64,000 nucleotides of DNA from Spirosoma luteum DSM 19990. GTDB taxonomy: Bacteria > Bacteroidota > Bacteroidia > Cytophagales > Spirosomataceae. The DNA lies in NCBI RefSeq assembly GCF_000374065.1, contig NZ_KB893246.1, positions 248,001-312,000 on the forward strand. Direction: 5' to 3'. This document shows, piece by piece, positions 37,740-47,327 of this stretch. The first letter of the stretch is position 1, and every line of letters begins with the position of its first letter. The notes beneath the pieces were generated by a model. It worked only from the letters and a program-made list of their open reading frames with translations, did no database searches and was not told the origin of the DNA. The translations under genes and the position numbers were made by a program.

Positions 37740-38471
37740 TTATTCCTTCATCCTGTCAATTTCCATGTCAAATAGATTAGCTAAGTGTCGCTGAACGTGC
37801 TGAGTTACTTCATTCAAAGGCACTTCATAGCCTAACTCAAGAGCCATCGAGGTAACTGCCTTACCAGTAATGCCACAGGGGACAATATGGTCAAAATAAC
37901 GCAGATTTGTATTCACATTCAAGGCAAAACCGTGCATGGTTACCCAACGGCTAGCTTTTACACCCATTGCACAAATTTTACGAGCATTCCCTTCAGCATC
38001 ACTTCCCAGCCATACCCCCGTCAATCCGTTTATACGGCCCGCTTCAAGGCCATAGTCTGCCAGCGTCAGAATAATGCTTTCTTCCAATAACCGCATATAC
38101 CGATGAATGTCGGTAAAAAAATTATCCAGATCCAAAATTGGGTACCCTACCAGCTGACCGGGACCATGATAGGTAATGTCGCCCCCGCGCCGGATTTTAA
38201 AGAGCGTTGCGCCGAGTTCAGTTGCCAGCCTGTTCTCATCCATCAACAAATTTTCGGCGTGGCCACTTGTACCCATCGTGTAAACGGGAGGATGCTCGCA
38301 AAACAACAAATAGTTTGGGGTAAGTTGTTGCTCTTCGTCTGTACGGGAGCGGTTCAGCAGTTTCTTGTCAACAATTGATGCGAACAGGCGTTCCTGCTCA
38401 TCCCAGGCAGACTGGTACTCAATCAATCCTAATTCTCTAATACCAACCTGTTTGTTAATACGCCTGTTCAT
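37740..38471 (-). CDS. lipB: octanoyl-[ACP]:protein N-octanoyltransferase
   Basis: 243 residues from ATG 38471 (MNRRINKQVGIREL). The open frame continues to 38900, but that part runs antisense through yraN and is not a gene. LipB motifs: RRGGDITYHGPGQLVGYP (94-111), catalytic Cys199 and Lys204 in HIVPCGITGKAVTSM. It transfers octanoate from acyl carrier protein to lipoyl domains of 2-oxo-acid dehydrogenases and the glycine cleavage system; LipA then inserts sulfur. It is divergent from yraN with a 96-bp spacer between the starts. Confidence 0.96.
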   Translation of the reverse strand: MNRRINKQVGIRELGLIEYQSAWDEQERLFASIVDKKLLNRSRTDEEQQLTPNYLLFCEHPPVYTMGTSGHAENLLMDENRLATELGATLFKIRRGGDITYHGPGQLVGYPILDLDNFFTDIHRYMRLLEESIILTLADYGLEAGRINGLTGVWLGSDAEGNARKICAMGVKASRWVTMHGFALNVNTNLRYFDHIVPCGITGKAVTSMALELGYEVPLNEVTQHVQRHLANLFDMEIDRMKE

Positions 38472-38567
38472 CACATCCGGGAAGTGGAAGCCTTCCGTTC
38501 CTGTACTAACAAACAGGCCGATAAGTTTCGTTCGGATTGGCGTTATTTGTAACCTTACAGCAAAAAA

Positions 38568-38921
38568 ATGGCGCAACATAACGAAACCGGAAAGCAGGGC
38601 GAAGTAGAAGCGACTCGTTATCTGCGCGAGCAGGGTTATGAAATCATGACCCGGAATTATCGCTATCAGCATGCCGAAATTGACCTTATCGTCAGAAAAG
38701 GGAAACTGCTGGTTTTTGCCGAGGTAAAGACCCGAACCAACCTCAGTTTCGGCAATCCCGAAGAGTTCGTTTCTTACACAAAAGCAAAACTCGTTATGAA
38801 AGCGGCCGAACACTACATTTTCGCTAACGGCTGGCTCCATGACATCCGATTCGACATCATTGCCGTAACTATAGCGGGCAACGAACTGCGGATAAAACAT
38901 ATAGAAGACGCTTTCTGCTAA
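38568..38921 (+). CDS. yraN: YraN/UPF0102-family nuclease-like protein
   Basis: 117 residues, typical length. A restriction-endonuclease-like fold with conserved GKQGEVEATRYLREQGYEI, NYRYQHAEIDLI (Glu-Ile-Asp) and LLVFAEVKTR (Glu-x-Lys), the predicted metal-binding nuclease core. The family is widespread, related to Holliday-junction resolvases in fold, and its role is not established. Start ATG 38568. Single gene, divergent from lipB, followed 108 bp later by the protease gene. Confidence 0.93.
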   Translation: MAQHNETGKQGEVEATRYLREQGYEIMTRNYRYQHAEIDLIVRKGKLLVFAEVKTRTNLSFGNPEEFVSYTKAKLVMKAAEHYIFANGWLHDIRFDIIAVTIAGNELRIKHIEDAFC

Positions 38922-39029
38922 GTCGTTTCCTACGTCACTTTTACTAACTTTAATATCAGCCGGTTACTAAATTATTTTGTTGATTAGTACGTTATTAAGA
39001 AGAATACATCAACACATCAATAGACATAC

Positions 39030-40454
39030 ATGAGAACAAGCATTTTTGGCCGGGTAGCCCTGATTATCGTAGCCTGTAGCCCTTTGTTTCTAGCTTCCTG
39101 CAAGAAGGACATAGATAGCGTAACCCCCGCAACCAGCGAGGTAAACGACTGGATTCTTTCCAACATGAAATACAATTACTTCTGGACGGATAAAATCCCG
39201 GATAATGCGGACAAAACCGTAACGCCCGATAAATATTTTATGTCATTGCTCTACGACCGGAACAACACTGCAAATACCGACCGTGACCGTTTCTCCTGGA
39301 TTCAGGAAAGTGCCGCCGAACTAAAGGCTTCGCTAGGTGGCCAATCCAAAACAACCGGTATGGAATACAAACTATACTACCGGGACAACAATCAAACGGG
39401 CGTTGTAGCTTCCGTTATTTACGTATTGCCGGGTTCGCCTGCAGCAGCAGCCGGTATCAAACGGGGCGATATCATATCGAAAGTCAATGGCCAGGGTTTG
39501 ACCGGCACAAACTACCAGGAGCTGCTTCAAAGCAATGTTGACAGTTATACGTTTGGTTTTGCCAGCCTCGTGAATGGTGCATTGACCGATAATACGCAGA
39601 CGAAGCAGGTTACCGCGCTGGTTTTCCAGCAAGACCCTGTTCTACTGGATACAACGTATACCATTGGCGGCAAAACGATTGGCTACGTTGTCTATAACCA
39701 GTTCATTCCGGGTATTAACCCCGACGGTACTAACAAGGACAAAACTTATGATTTGAAGTTGGATAACATCTTTGGCAAGTTCAAACAAAAGGGAGTCAAC
39801 GAACTGGTTCTTGATTTGCGGTATAACCGGGGTGGTTATGTCAGTTCAGCAACAAACCTGGCCAGTCTGATTGGTCGTAACATCGATGCGTCGAAAGTAT
39901 TCTATACCCAGAAGTGGAATGGAACTGTAACTGCTGCCAACAACAAAGAGTACGGCGTAGGCTGGAACAACCAGAACTTTGTGGCTAAGGCAACTAACAT
40001 TGGTGGCAATCTGAGCCGTGTCTATGTTCTGACAACCAGCAGCACCGCATCAGCCAGCGAGTTGATTATTAATGGTTTGCGTCCTTTCATGACGGTCAAT
40101 ACGATTGGTACTACTACAACTGGCAAAAATGTGGGTTCCATCACTATTTCGGATAACACCGGTAGAATCAAATGGGGTATGCAGCCCATTACGTTCAAAT
40201 CGGCCAATGCCCAGGGCTTTACGGATTATGCCGGTGGTTTTACCCCAACAATAGAAGTAAAAGAGCCATCATATGGTATGAAAGCGTTCGGTGACGTGAC
40301 AGAGGCTATGCTGAGCGAGGCTATTTTCCAAATATCCGGTACGCGTATGGCACGGCGGGCAGCCTCCACAGAGGTTATCCGGCCAAGTTTGTTTTCATCT
40401 ATAGACAGCAAAGCGGGCGGAGGCAATATGTTTATCGATAATAAGCCCTTCTGA
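39030..40454 (+). CDS. S41-family C-terminal-processing protease, lipoprotein
   Basis: 474 residues with a lipoprotein signal (LIIVACSPLFLASC, Cys24). An N-terminal helical lead (~35-110) precedes a PDZ domain (~125-170: VYVLPGSPAAAAGIKRGDIISKVNG). The peptidase domain (~210-400) has the Ser/Lys active site: Ser in the TASASELIINGL motif and Lys in TTGKNVGS; the strand LVLDLRYNRGGYVSSA is the S41 landmark. Anchored to a membrane facing the periplasm, it probably cleaves envelope proteins near their C-termini. It stands alone and ends at a short hairpin at 40489-40511. Confidence 0.94.
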   Translation: MRTSIFGRVALIIVACSPLFLASCKKDIDSVTPATSEVNDWILSNMKYNYFWTDKIPDNADKTVTPDKYFMSLLYDRNNTANTDRDRFSWIQESAAELKASLGGQSKTTGMEYKLYYRDNNQTGVVASVIYVLPGSPAAAAGIKRGDIISKVNGQGLTGTNYQELLQSNVDSYTFGFASLVNGALTDNTQTKQVTALVFQQDPVLLDTTYTIGGKTIGYVVYNQFIPGINPDGTNKDKTYDLKLDNIFGKFKQKGVNELVLDLRYNRGGYVSSATNLASLIGRNIDASKVFYTQKWNGTVTAANNKEYGVGWNNQNFVAKATNIGGNLSRVYVLTTSSTASASELIINGLRPFMTVNTIGTTTTGKNVGSITISDNTGRIKWGMQPITFKSANAQGFTDYAGGFTPTIEVKEPSYGMKAFGDVTEAMLSEAIFQISGTRMARRAASTEVIRPSLFSSIDSKAGGGNMFIDNKPF

Positions 40455-40488
40455 TAGCCAACGTTAAAATTGTATTATTTTAGTTCGG

Positions 40489-40511
40489 AAGCGGCCCCAA
40501 AGGCTGCTTTT
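40489..40511 (+). terminator. short intrinsic terminator after the S41 protease
   Basis: Eight pairs (40489-40496 with 40502-40509, one G-T wobble), a 5-nt loop and four T residues overlapping the right arm, 35 bases past the stop codon. Confidence 0.55.
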
Positions 40512-40555
40512 GACGTTTTATACTGTAACTTTAGCATCAACAAGTCGCCAGCACT

Positions 40556-42034
40556 ATGTACGAAAAGAATGTAGGTACCAAACAAAAAGCGTTACGTATC
40601 AACCTCGACCGACGTATTTATGGTTCTTTTGCCGAGATTGGGGCGGGGCAGGAAACAGCCGCTATGTTTTTCAAAGCAGGCGGTTCATCCGGAACAATAG
40701 CCAAAACCATGTCAGCCTACGACATGACGTTTAGTGATTCCATTTACGGCGTAGAGGAAAGTGGTCGATATGTGGTAGAGTCGAGGCTGGTAAAAATGCT
40801 CAGTAAGGAATATAATCTGTTAGAGAAACGCTTAGACGAAAAACGTGGTCCTGACACTACGTTCTTTTCATTTGCCAATACCGTTGTTGCTCTTAATTAC
40901 CAGAAGACAAACGAAGCGCACGGCTGGATTGGCTGCCGCTTTCAGTTAAACCCACAAGCCGGATTTAATGACGTGATTATTCACGTCCGGATGCTCGATA
41001 ATGAGAATGTTCTACAACAACAGGCACTGGGCGTTATTGGTGTAAACTTGATTTACGGGTGCTATTTCTACGCTAAATCACCCGAAACGCTGGTGCTGTC
41101 GCTCATGGACGATCTGGCCCCGGAGCGCATTCAGATTGACATGATCCGCTTCAAAGGACCTGACTTCGCGGATGTAGATAATCGGCTCATGAGCTTGCAC
41201 CTGGTCAAGAACGGCTTTACTGATGCCGCTCTGTTTGGAGCCGATGGCCAGGTATTGCAACCCTCCGAAGCTCTGTATAAAAAACATATTCTGGTTATGC
41301 GTGGCCGCTTACGTCCGGTCACTAATGTGCAGATGGACATGATCGAGAATGGCTTGAAGCAGTTCAACGCAGAACCCGATGTAGACAAAAGCAGGGTACT
41401 ATCCATGGCTGAGTTAACCATCCATAATTTGAAAGCAAACGAGCAGGGAATCGACGAGAAAGATTTTTTGGACAGAGTGGATATTCTGTGCTCGATGGGA
41501 CAAACCGTAATGATTTCCAATTACTTGGAGTACTATAAACTTGTTGCTTATCTGGCGCGGCTAACCCGGCTAAAAATTGGTTTGGTTATCGGTATCCCCA
41601 ACCTGGAATACATTTTCGAGGAGAATCATTATGAGTTTCTACTAGGCGGTATTCTCGAATCGTTCGCCACGTTGTTTAGCCGAAAAGTAAAGTTGTTCGT
41701 TTATCCAACGCTGAAAGAGGGAGCTATCTACACCTGCAACGAATTTAAATTACCCCCTACCCTGGAACCCCTGTTTCAGTACCTGGTTCGGAATGACAAG
41801 ATTGAGGATATCACCGACTTCAACGAGCAGAATCTGCATATCTCAACTGATGGCGTGCTGGAGATGATTCAAAAGGGAGAAGATGGCTGGGAGAAGATGG
41901 TTCCGGAACGGGTTGCCGAACAGATCAAAGCCAATTGCCTGTTCGGTTATCCCTGCGAGGTGGATTATGTACCCATTGGTCAGCAAGTACGCAATCAACA
42001 GGTAGAAGAACAGGAACAGGCTGTATCGCAATAA
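40556..42034 (+). CDS. conserved cytosolic protein of unknown function (492 aa)
   Basis: 492 residues, no signal peptide or membrane helices. The N-terminus is highly patterned (TKQKALRINLDRRIYGSFAEIGAGQ, then GGSSGTIAKTMSAYDMTFSD), and a C-terminal half has LKIGLVIGIPNLEYIFEENHYEF. I recall close relatives throughout Bacteroidota, sometimes carrying database names such as TonB-dependent receptor or nicotinate-nucleotide adenylyltransferase. The sequence supports neither: there is no plug or barrel and no nucleotidylyltransferase (H/T)xGH motif. It is monocistronic between the S41 protease and a strong two-way terminator. Function unknown. Confidence 0.85.
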   Translation: MYEKNVGTKQKALRINLDRRIYGSFAEIGAGQETAAMFFKAGGSSGTIAKTMSAYDMTFSDSIYGVEESGRYVVESRLVKMLSKEYNLLEKRLDEKRGPDTTFFSFANTVVALNYQKTNEAHGWIGCRFQLNPQAGFNDVIIHVRMLDNENVLQQQALGVIGVNLIYGCYFYAKSPETLVLSLMDDLAPERIQIDMIRFKGPDFADVDNRLMSLHLVKNGFTDAALFGADGQVLQPSEALYKKHILVMRGRLRPVTNVQMDMIENGLKQFNAEPDVDKSRVLSMAELTIHNLKANEQGIDEKDFLDRVDILCSMGQTVMISNYLEYYKLVAYLARLTRLKIGLVIGIPNLEYIFEENHYEFLLGGILESFATLFSRKVKLFVYPTLKEGAIYTCNEFKLPPTLEPLFQYLVRNDKIEDITDFNEQNLHISTDGVLEMIQKGEDGWEKMVPERVAEQIKANCLFGYPCEVDYVPIGQQVRNQQVEEQEQAVSQ

Positions 42035-42046
42035 GTTGCTAGTATG

Positions 42047-42095
42047 ACAAGAAAAAGGCTCTCTTGATTGATAATCAAGAGAGCCTTTTTCTTGT
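42047..42095. terminator. 23-bp perfect two-way terminator shared by the 492-aa gene and tRNA-Gln
   Basis: Arms 42047-42069 and 42073-42095 are perfectly complementary with a 3-nt loop, with A5 and T5 runs inside the arms giving a U-tract on both strands. The right arm ends on the discriminator base of tRNA-Gln, so a single structure ends both convergent transcripts. Confidence 0.88.
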
Positions 42096-42165
42096 AGCCC
42101 GAGAAGGATTCGAACCTCCACAAACAGAACCAAAATCTGTCGTACTACCCTTATACTATCGGGCT
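42095..42165 (-). tRNA. tRNA-Gln (anticodon TTG)
   Basis: 71-nt cloverleaf on the minus strand. Acceptor AGCCCGA with TCGGGCT, anticodon stem ACAGA/TCTGT with loop TTTTGGT giving anticodon TTG, T loop in GGTTCGAATCC, discriminator A, no encoded CCA. Confidence 0.96.
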
Positions 42166-42291
42166 GTTTTTGCAATTGCGAGTGCAAAGATAACGGTTAC
42201 CCGGCGTCAAAAACAAATACTGATCCAAAAAAAAAGGGCATGCCGTAACAGAAATGACATTAGTTACTGATTAGCAAGGAATAATGCCTGT

Positions 42292-43182
42292 TTAAACCCC
42301 CGCAACGGCAACAGCAGGACTAATCTTCCTGATCAGTCCCTGAAGCACTTTACCAGGTCCACACTCTAGAAACTCAGTTGCACCGTCGGCCACCATTTGT
42401 TCGACTGACTGTGTCCAGCGCACAGGTGACGTAAGCTGGGCAATCAGATTAGCTTTCAACTGCGCCGGGTCAGTTGTCGCCTGCGCCGTTACGTTCTGAT
42501 AGACCGGGAAGCGGGGTACCGAGAAGGACATGTTCTGAACTGCTTCGGCAAATTCCTTTTGGGCAGGCTCCATAAAAGGCGAGTGGAAAGCACCACTCAC
42601 GGCCAGTGGCACAACCCGTTTGGCACCGGCTGCTTTCAGCCGTTCCTCTGCCAACTGGATTCCAGCCGCACTTCCCGAAATAACAACCTGACCCGGACAG
42701 TTGTAATTGGCAGGAACAACAATTTCCTCCGTTATACCCGCACATACCTCTTCAATGACGGAATCAGCTAAACCCAGTACGGCAGCCATGGTCGATGGAA
42801 CCAATTCGCAGGCGCGCTGCATAGCCGTTGCCCGAACGGATGCCAGGCTCAATCCATCTTCAAAGGAAAGGACACCCGCAGCCGTTAGTGCCGACAATTC
42901 GCCGAGTGAGTGTCCCGCCACCATAGAAACGTCGAACCGATCCGAGGCAAAAGAGTCGGTCGTCAGGGCCAGAACGACACCGTGCAGAAAAACAGCCGGT
43001 TGTGTATAAATGGTTTGTTTGAGTTCATCATCCGTTCCTTCAAACATAATGGATGTCAGACTGTAGCCAAGTATCTGGTTGGCCTGTTCAAAAAGCTGTC
43101 GGGCAGCTCCTGACTGTTGGTAAAGGTCCTGCCCCATACCCCGAAATTGCGAACCCTGTCCAGGGAATACGTATGCTTTCAT
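42292..43182 (-). CDS. fabD: malonyl-CoA:ACP transacylase
   Basis: 296 residues from ATG 43182 (MKAYVFPGQGSQF), the standard FabD start; an upstream in-frame start at 43248 adds 22 residues not seen in the family. Active site Ser92 in GHSLGE and His200 in GAFHSPFM; the conserved QPA loop (TQPAVFLHG) is present. It loads malonate onto acyl carrier protein for fatty-acid synthesis. Monocistronic on the minus strand. tRNA-Gln lies beyond its 3' end on the same strand, with a 126-bp spacer containing nothing recognised. Confidence 0.97.
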   Translation of the reverse strand: MKAYVFPGQGSQFRGMGQDLYQQSGAARQLFEQANQILGYSLTSIMFEGTDDELKQTIYTQPAVFLHGVVLALTTDSFASDRFDVSMVAGHSLGELSALTAAGVLSFEDGLSLASVRATAMQRACELVPSTMAAVLGLADSVIEEVCAGITEEIVVPANYNCPGQVVISGSAAGIQLAEERLKAAGAKRVVPLAVSGAFHSPFMEPAQKEFAEAVQNMSFSVPRFPVYQNVTAQATTDPAQLKANLIAQLTSPVRWTQSVEQMVADGATEFLECGPGKVLQGLIRKISPAVAVAGV

Positions 43183-43560
43183 GTAAGATACTAATTGGTG
43201 AATAAATTCAAGCAGGTGCAAATTAGAGCCATTATCGACGTTGTTCAAAAAGGAAAAGAAACGTTTGGCCCTAAAAATCTTATCGTCAGCGATTTACAGC
43301 CTAGAGAAAAACGAATCATTCAGAGGCCTGCTCTATCATTCATTTTTTTCAAAAAGTTATGATTCCCAAAACCATTAAATCAAACAGTCTGTTAAAATAG
43401 TACAAGGTTTGGTTATTTGGTGCAACGTATGCAAAGGGTTACAAAGAGCGTGATAAAGGCGCTTAGTGTTGTTTCCCTGCCGTTTGTGATTTAGCTTTGA
43501 CGCGCCGTTTAATCAGGCTTCTGTTCAATTATTTACACTAAATTTCGTGTCGTTCACCAT
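43183..43560. other. 378-bp divergent spacer between fabD and sdhC
   Basis: No gene seen. On the plus strand it holds the sdh promoter (43469-43499). The rest is AT-rich, without a clear TAnnTTTG for fabD and without a strong hairpin. Confidence 0.7.
43469..43499 (+). promoter_or_regulatory. promoter of sdhCAB, TTG-N20-TAGCTTTG
   Basis: TTG at 43469-43471 and TAGCTTTG at 43492-43499 match the Bacteroidota -33/-7 pattern with a 20-nt spacer. Transcription would start around 43505 with a leader of about 55 nt before the sdhC ATG at 43561. Confidence 0.75.
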
Positions 43561-44256
43561 ATGGCTTGGGTAACACAAACACTATCCAGCTCGCTTGGCC
43601 GCAAGGTCATCATGTCACTGACAGGGCTGTTTCTGAGTAGTTTTTTAATTATTCACATGGCTGGCAACTTGCAGCTATTCAAAGGAGATGGCGGTCGTTC
43701 CTTCAATGAGTATACGTACTTCATGACGCACAACCCGCTTATCATGACCGTTTCGTACTTGCTTTATTCGTCTATTCTGGTCCACGCACTAATGGCGTTT
43801 ATTCTTACCCGCTATAATCAGTCGTCCCGTCCCGTCAAATACGCGTATAGCAAGCCCGAAGCCAATAGTGATTGGTCGTCACGCAATATGGGCATTCTGG
43901 GAACTGTCCTGCTACTGTTTATTCTTATTCACATGCGTACATTCTGGTACGAAATGCACTTCGGGTCGGTACCCATGGCGGAGTATGACGGTAAAGAGTA
44001 CAAAGACCTATACTCCGTTGTGCAGGCAGCCTTTGGCGAATTATGGTACGTAGTATTATACGTTGTCTGTATGGTAGCGTTGGGATATCACATGGCACAT
44101 GGTTTCCAGAGTGGTTTTCAGACCCTGGGTATCCGTCACCGGAAATACACGCCTATTATTGAATCCCTGGGTAAATACTTCTTTGCTATTATCGTACCAG
44201 CGGCTTTTGCCTCCATGCCCATTTACGTGTATTTACAGGTTCACCACTTTATATAA
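43561..44256 (+). CDS. sdhC: succinate dehydrogenase/fumarate reductase cytochrome b subunit
   Basis: 231 residues with five membrane helices (e.g. VIMSLTGLFLSSFLIIHMAGNL; AFILTRY; LLLFILIHMRTFWYE; LWYVVLYVVCMVALGYHMAHG; YFFAIIVPAAFASMPIYVYL). The histidines in IIHMAG, LVHALMAF, LIHMRTF and GYHMAHG are candidate ligands for two hemes b. This is the single-anchor (Wolinella/Bacillus-type, b558) form that works with SdhA and SdhB alone, as usual in Bacteroidota. The enzyme oxidises succinate with menaquinone. First gene of sdhCAB, 88 bp before sdhA. Confidence 0.96.
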   Translation: MAWVTQTLSSSLGRKVIMSLTGLFLSSFLIIHMAGNLQLFKGDGGRSFNEYTYFMTHNPLIMTVSYLLYSSILVHALMAFILTRYNQSSRPVKYAYSKPEANSDWSSRNMGILGTVLLLFILIHMRTFWYEMHFGSVPMAEYDGKEYKDLYSVVQAAFGELWYVVLYVVCMVALGYHMAHGFQSGFQTLGIRHRKYTPIIESLGKYFFAIIVPAAFASMPIYVYLQVHHFI

Positions 44257-44344
44257 TGAGTGAACGATTGAATCGTAGATGAGTGACTAGTTGTCTCATC
44301 CTTTTCATTCATCAACTCGCTCATTCACAATTCACAATTGAATT
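44257..44344. repeat. imperfect inverted-repeat spacer between sdhC and sdhA
   Basis: The left half is made of GAGTGAA/GATTGAAT/GATGAGTGA words and the right half of their complements (TTCATCAACTCGCTCATTCAC). Pairing is loose and extends over most of the 88-bp spacer. No promoter element seen. Confidence 0.5.
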
Positions 44345-46282
44345 ATGAAACTGGAATCCAAAATCCCTGAAGGTCCGTTAGCCGAAAAATGGGCGCGGCA
44401 AAAGTTTGCACTAAAACTGGTCAATCCAGCCAATAAGCGTAAATACGATATAATTGTAGTAGGAACGGGTTTGGCGGGCGCTTCAGCAGCCGCATCGCTG
44501 GCAGAATTAGGGTACAATGTCAAAGCATTCTGCTTCCAGGATAGTCCCCGCCGGGCACACTCTATTGCTGCTCAGGGAGGAATCAATGCGGCTAAGAACT
44601 ACCAGAATGACGGCGACAGCGTGTTCCGGCTATTCTATGACACCATAAAAGGTGGTGACTACCGCGCCCGCGAAGGCAACGTACACCGGCTGGCCGAAGT
44701 GAGTGTCAATATCATTGACCAGTGTGTAGCGCAGGGGGTTCCTTTCGCTCGTGAATATGGCGGTACACTAGCGAATCGCTCTTTTGGCGGAGCGCAGGTC
44801 TCCCGTACATTCTATGCCCGTGGTCAAACCGGTCAGCAATTACTGCTGGGTGCTTATTCGGCGCTCAGTCGTCAGGTAGCTAACGGAAAAGTCAAATTGT
44901 ACCCTCGCACCGAAATGCTGGACCTGGTTGTTCAGGATGGCAAAGCACGGGGTATTGTCACCCGTAATCTGATCACGGGTAAAATAGAGTCGCACTCAGG
45001 GCATGCAGTACTACTCTGCACGGGTGGATACGGTAACGTATTCTATCTGTCAACCAATGCAATGGGTAGTAATGTTACGGCGGCCTGGCGGGCGCATAAA
45101 AAAGGTGCCGCCTTCGCTAATCCCTGCTTTACCCAGATTCACCCAACCTGTATTCCCGTATCTGGTCATTATCAGTCAAAACTGACTCTGATGTCGGAGT
45201 CGTTGCGGAACGACGGACGGGTGTGGGCACCCAAAGCAAAAGAAGACGCGGAGAAAATACAGAAGGGTCAGATGAAGCCAACCGATTTAGCCGAAGCCGA
45301 CCGGGATTACTTCCTAGAGCGCAAATACCCGGCTTTCGGTAACCTTGTACCCCGCGATGTAGCTTCCCGGAATGCTAAATACGTCTGCGACGAAGGACGG
45401 GGTGTTAGCAAAACGGGGCTGGCCGTTTATCTGGATTTTGCGGATGCCATTAAGCGCGACGGTCAGAAAACAATTGAGGCCAAGTACGGTAACCTCTTTG
45501 AGATGTACGAAAAAATCACTGGCGAAAATCCGTATGAATTGCCAATGATGATTTACCCCGCCGTTCACTATACGATGGGTGGCTTATGGGTGGATTACAA
45601 CCTGATGACCAGCATTCCGGGTTTATACGCCCTCGGCGAAGCAAACTTCTCTGACCACGGTGCCAACCGGCTTGGCGCTTCGGCTTTAATGCAGGGGTTA
45701 GCAGATGGTTACTTCGTGATTCCTTATACCGTTGGTGATTATCTGGCTACTATAGGTCCAGCAGATAAAATTCCCGTTGATGCACCGGTCTTTAAAGAAG
45801 CCGAGGAAAAAGTAACTGCTCAGATCAACCAGCTTATATCCATTAAAGGTGAGCGACCAGTCGATGAATTACACAAAGAGTTGGGGCATATCATGTGGGA
45901 ATACTGTGGTATGTCGCGCAATGCGGAGGGGTTACAGATTGCCAAGCAGAAAATCCAGGCATTGAAGAAGGAGTTTTGGTCGAACGTAAAGATAATGGGT
46001 GGACCAGAGGAGATGAACCAGGCTTTGGAACAGGCATCGCGCGTAGCCGACTTTATCGAACTGGGAGAACTGATGGTTGATGATGCGCTAAACCGGGATG
46101 AATCCTGTGGAGGGCACTTCCGGGAAGAATACCAGACACCCGATGGCGAAGCTCTTCGCGATGATGCCAATTACGCCTACGTAGCCGCCTGGGAATTTCA
46201 GGGCGAAAACAAACCCGAATTACTCAATAAAGAAGTGCTTGAGTTTGAGAATGTGAAGCTGACGCAACGAAGTTATAAATAA
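44345..46282 (+). CDS. sdhA: succinate dehydrogenase/fumarate reductase flavoprotein subunit
   Basis: 645 residues. FAD-binding Rossmann [13 protein letters not shown] (~41-53), the covalent-FAD histidine in [13 protein letters not shown], the substrate-site block [10 protein letters not shown], the active-site Arg region and [32 protein letters not shown]. The C-terminal helical domain ends near SYK. It couples succinate oxidation to FAD reduction and passes electrons to SdhB. It shares the sdhC promoter. Confidence 0.97.
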   Translation: MKLESKIPEGPLAEKWARQKFALKLVNPANKRKYDIIVVGTGLAGASAAASLAELGYNVKAFCFQDSPRRAHSIAAQGGINAAKNYQNDGDSVFRLFYDTIKGGDYRAREGNVHRLAEVSVNIIDQCVAQGVPFAREYGGTLANRSFGGAQVSRTFYARGQTGQQLLLGAYSALSRQVANGKVKLYPRTEMLDLVVQDGKARGIVTRNLITGKIESHSGHAVLLCTGGYGNVFYLSTNAMGSNVTAAWRAHKKGAAFANPCFTQIHPTCIPVSGHYQSKLTLMSESLRNDGRVWAPKAKEDAEKIQKGQMKPTDLAEADRDYFLERKYPAFGNLVPRDVASRNAKYVCDEGRGVSKTGLAVYLDFADAIKRDGQKTIEAKYGNLFEMYEKITGENPYELPMMIYPAVHYTMGGLWVDYNLMTSIPGLYALGEANFSDHGANRLGASALMQGLADGYFVIPYTVGDYLATIGPADKIPVDAPVFKEAEEKVTAQINQLISIKGERPVDELHKELGHIMWEYCGMSRNAEGLQIAKQKIQALKKEFWSNVKIMGGPEEMNQALEQASRVADFIELGELMVDDALNRDESCGGHFREEYQTPDGEALRDDANYAYVAAWEFQGENKPELLNKEVLEFENVKLTQRSYK

Positions 46283-46377
46283 ATGATGGACTTATGATTT
46301 GTGCTTGCCCGTCGCATTGGCAGACTGGTGGTAGTAAACTATAAATTCCGGCGGGGAACCGCGTAAATCCGTCAAAA

Positions 46378-47136
46378 ATGAAAATTAATCTAAAAGTCTG
46401 GAGACAAAAAAGTAGTAATGCCACCGGAAAACTGGTGGAATATCAGTTAGATAACGTATCGGAAGATATGTCGTTTCTGGAGATGTTCGACGTATTAAAC
46501 GATTCGTTGACCCGCAAAGGAGAAGACCCCGTTACCTTCGACCATGATTGTCGGGAAGGCATCTGCGGTATGTGCTCGATGTATATTAACGGGCGTGCCC
46601 ATGGTCCACAAACAGGTGCAACTACCTGTCAGCTACATATGCGGTCGTTCAACGATGGCGATACAATTGTAGTAGAACCCTGGCGGGCGCGGGCTTTTCC
46701 GGTCATTAAAGATTTGATGGTTGACCGTACTGCCTTCGATCGCGTTATCCAGTCGGGTGGGTATGTATCGGTCAACACCGGTTCTGCCCCTGATGCCAAC
46801 GAAATTCTCATTCCACGTAGCATCGCCGACGAAGCAATGGATGCTGCAGCCTGCATTGGTTGCGGTGCCTGCGTAGCGGCCTGTAAAAATGCATCAGCGA
46901 TGTTGTTTGTGTCGGCTAAAATATCGCAGTTAGCCATTTTGCCGCAAGGTAAAGCCGAACACAAAGAGCGTGCCGAACGCATGGTGGCGCAAATGGATTC
47001 TGAAGGCTTTGGGGCCTGTTCGTTTACAGGTGCCTGCTCTGTTGAATGTCCGAAATCAATTTCACTTGACCATATCGCCCGCCTGAACCGGGAGTACCTG
47101 GGTGCCCAGCTGACTACCGAAAATGTACAGGGGTAA
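46378..47136 (+). CDS. sdhB: succinate dehydrogenase/fumarate reductase iron-sulfur subunit
   Basis: 252 residues. N-terminal [2Fe-2S] ferredoxin domain ([20 protein letters not shown], then TTCQLHM), followed by the [4Fe-4S] and [3Fe-4S] motifs [15 protein letters not shown] and [17 protein letters not shown]. It carries electrons from SdhA flavin to the cytochrome b subunit. Last gene of the operon, ending 14 bases before a very strong hairpin. Confidence 0.97.
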   Translation: MKINLKVWRQKSSNATGKLVEYQLDNVSEDMSFLEMFDVLNDSLTRKGEDPVTFDHDCREGICGMCSMYINGRAHGPQTGATTCQLHMRSFNDGDTIVVEPWRARAFPVIKDLMVDRTAFDRVIQSGGYVSVNTGSAPDANEILIPRSIADEAMDAAACIGCGACVAACKNASAMLFVSAKISQLAILPQGKAEHKERAERMVAQMDSEGFGACSFTGACSVECPKSISLDHIARLNREYLGAQLTTENVQG

Positions 47137-47142
47137 GTGAGT

Positions 47143-47210
47143 CAAGTTTACTCCCAAACGAAAGAATCCCGGTTAGTACTAACCGGGATTCTTTCGTTTG
47201 GGAGTACTTG
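47143..47210 (+). terminator. very long hairpin after sdhB
   Basis: The core stem pairs 47149-47175 with 47180-47206 without a mismatch around a GTAC loop. A 2-nt region of imperfect pairing then separates it from five further pairs (47143-47147 with 47206-47210, competing at 47206). It ends the sdh operon. Strength comes from stem length; there is no U-tract. Confidence 0.85.
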
Positions 47211-47313
47211 TCATCCGCTATAGCGAAGTTCTTGAAAGGCATATAGTTTTCTGATTAAGTTTGAGATAGTAAACTTTCTTTTAAATATTTTTTCTTTTCT
47301 CCCGCTAATTCCC

Positions 47314-47321
47314 TACTTTTG
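47314..47321 (+). promoter_or_regulatory. -7 element TACTTTTG, first promoter upstream of rplC
   Basis: Exact TAnnTTTG match followed by CAG. A transcript would start near 47328 and run into the terminator at 47439-47468. No good -33 TTG at 17-23 nt. Confidence 0.55.
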
Positions 47322-47327
47322 CAGTCC

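Noticed and set aside
38472..38900. N-terminal extension of the lipB reading frame by 143 codons
   Set aside because: It runs antisense through the whole yraN gene, contains no recognisable domain, and the normal LipB start (ATG 38471) is intact.
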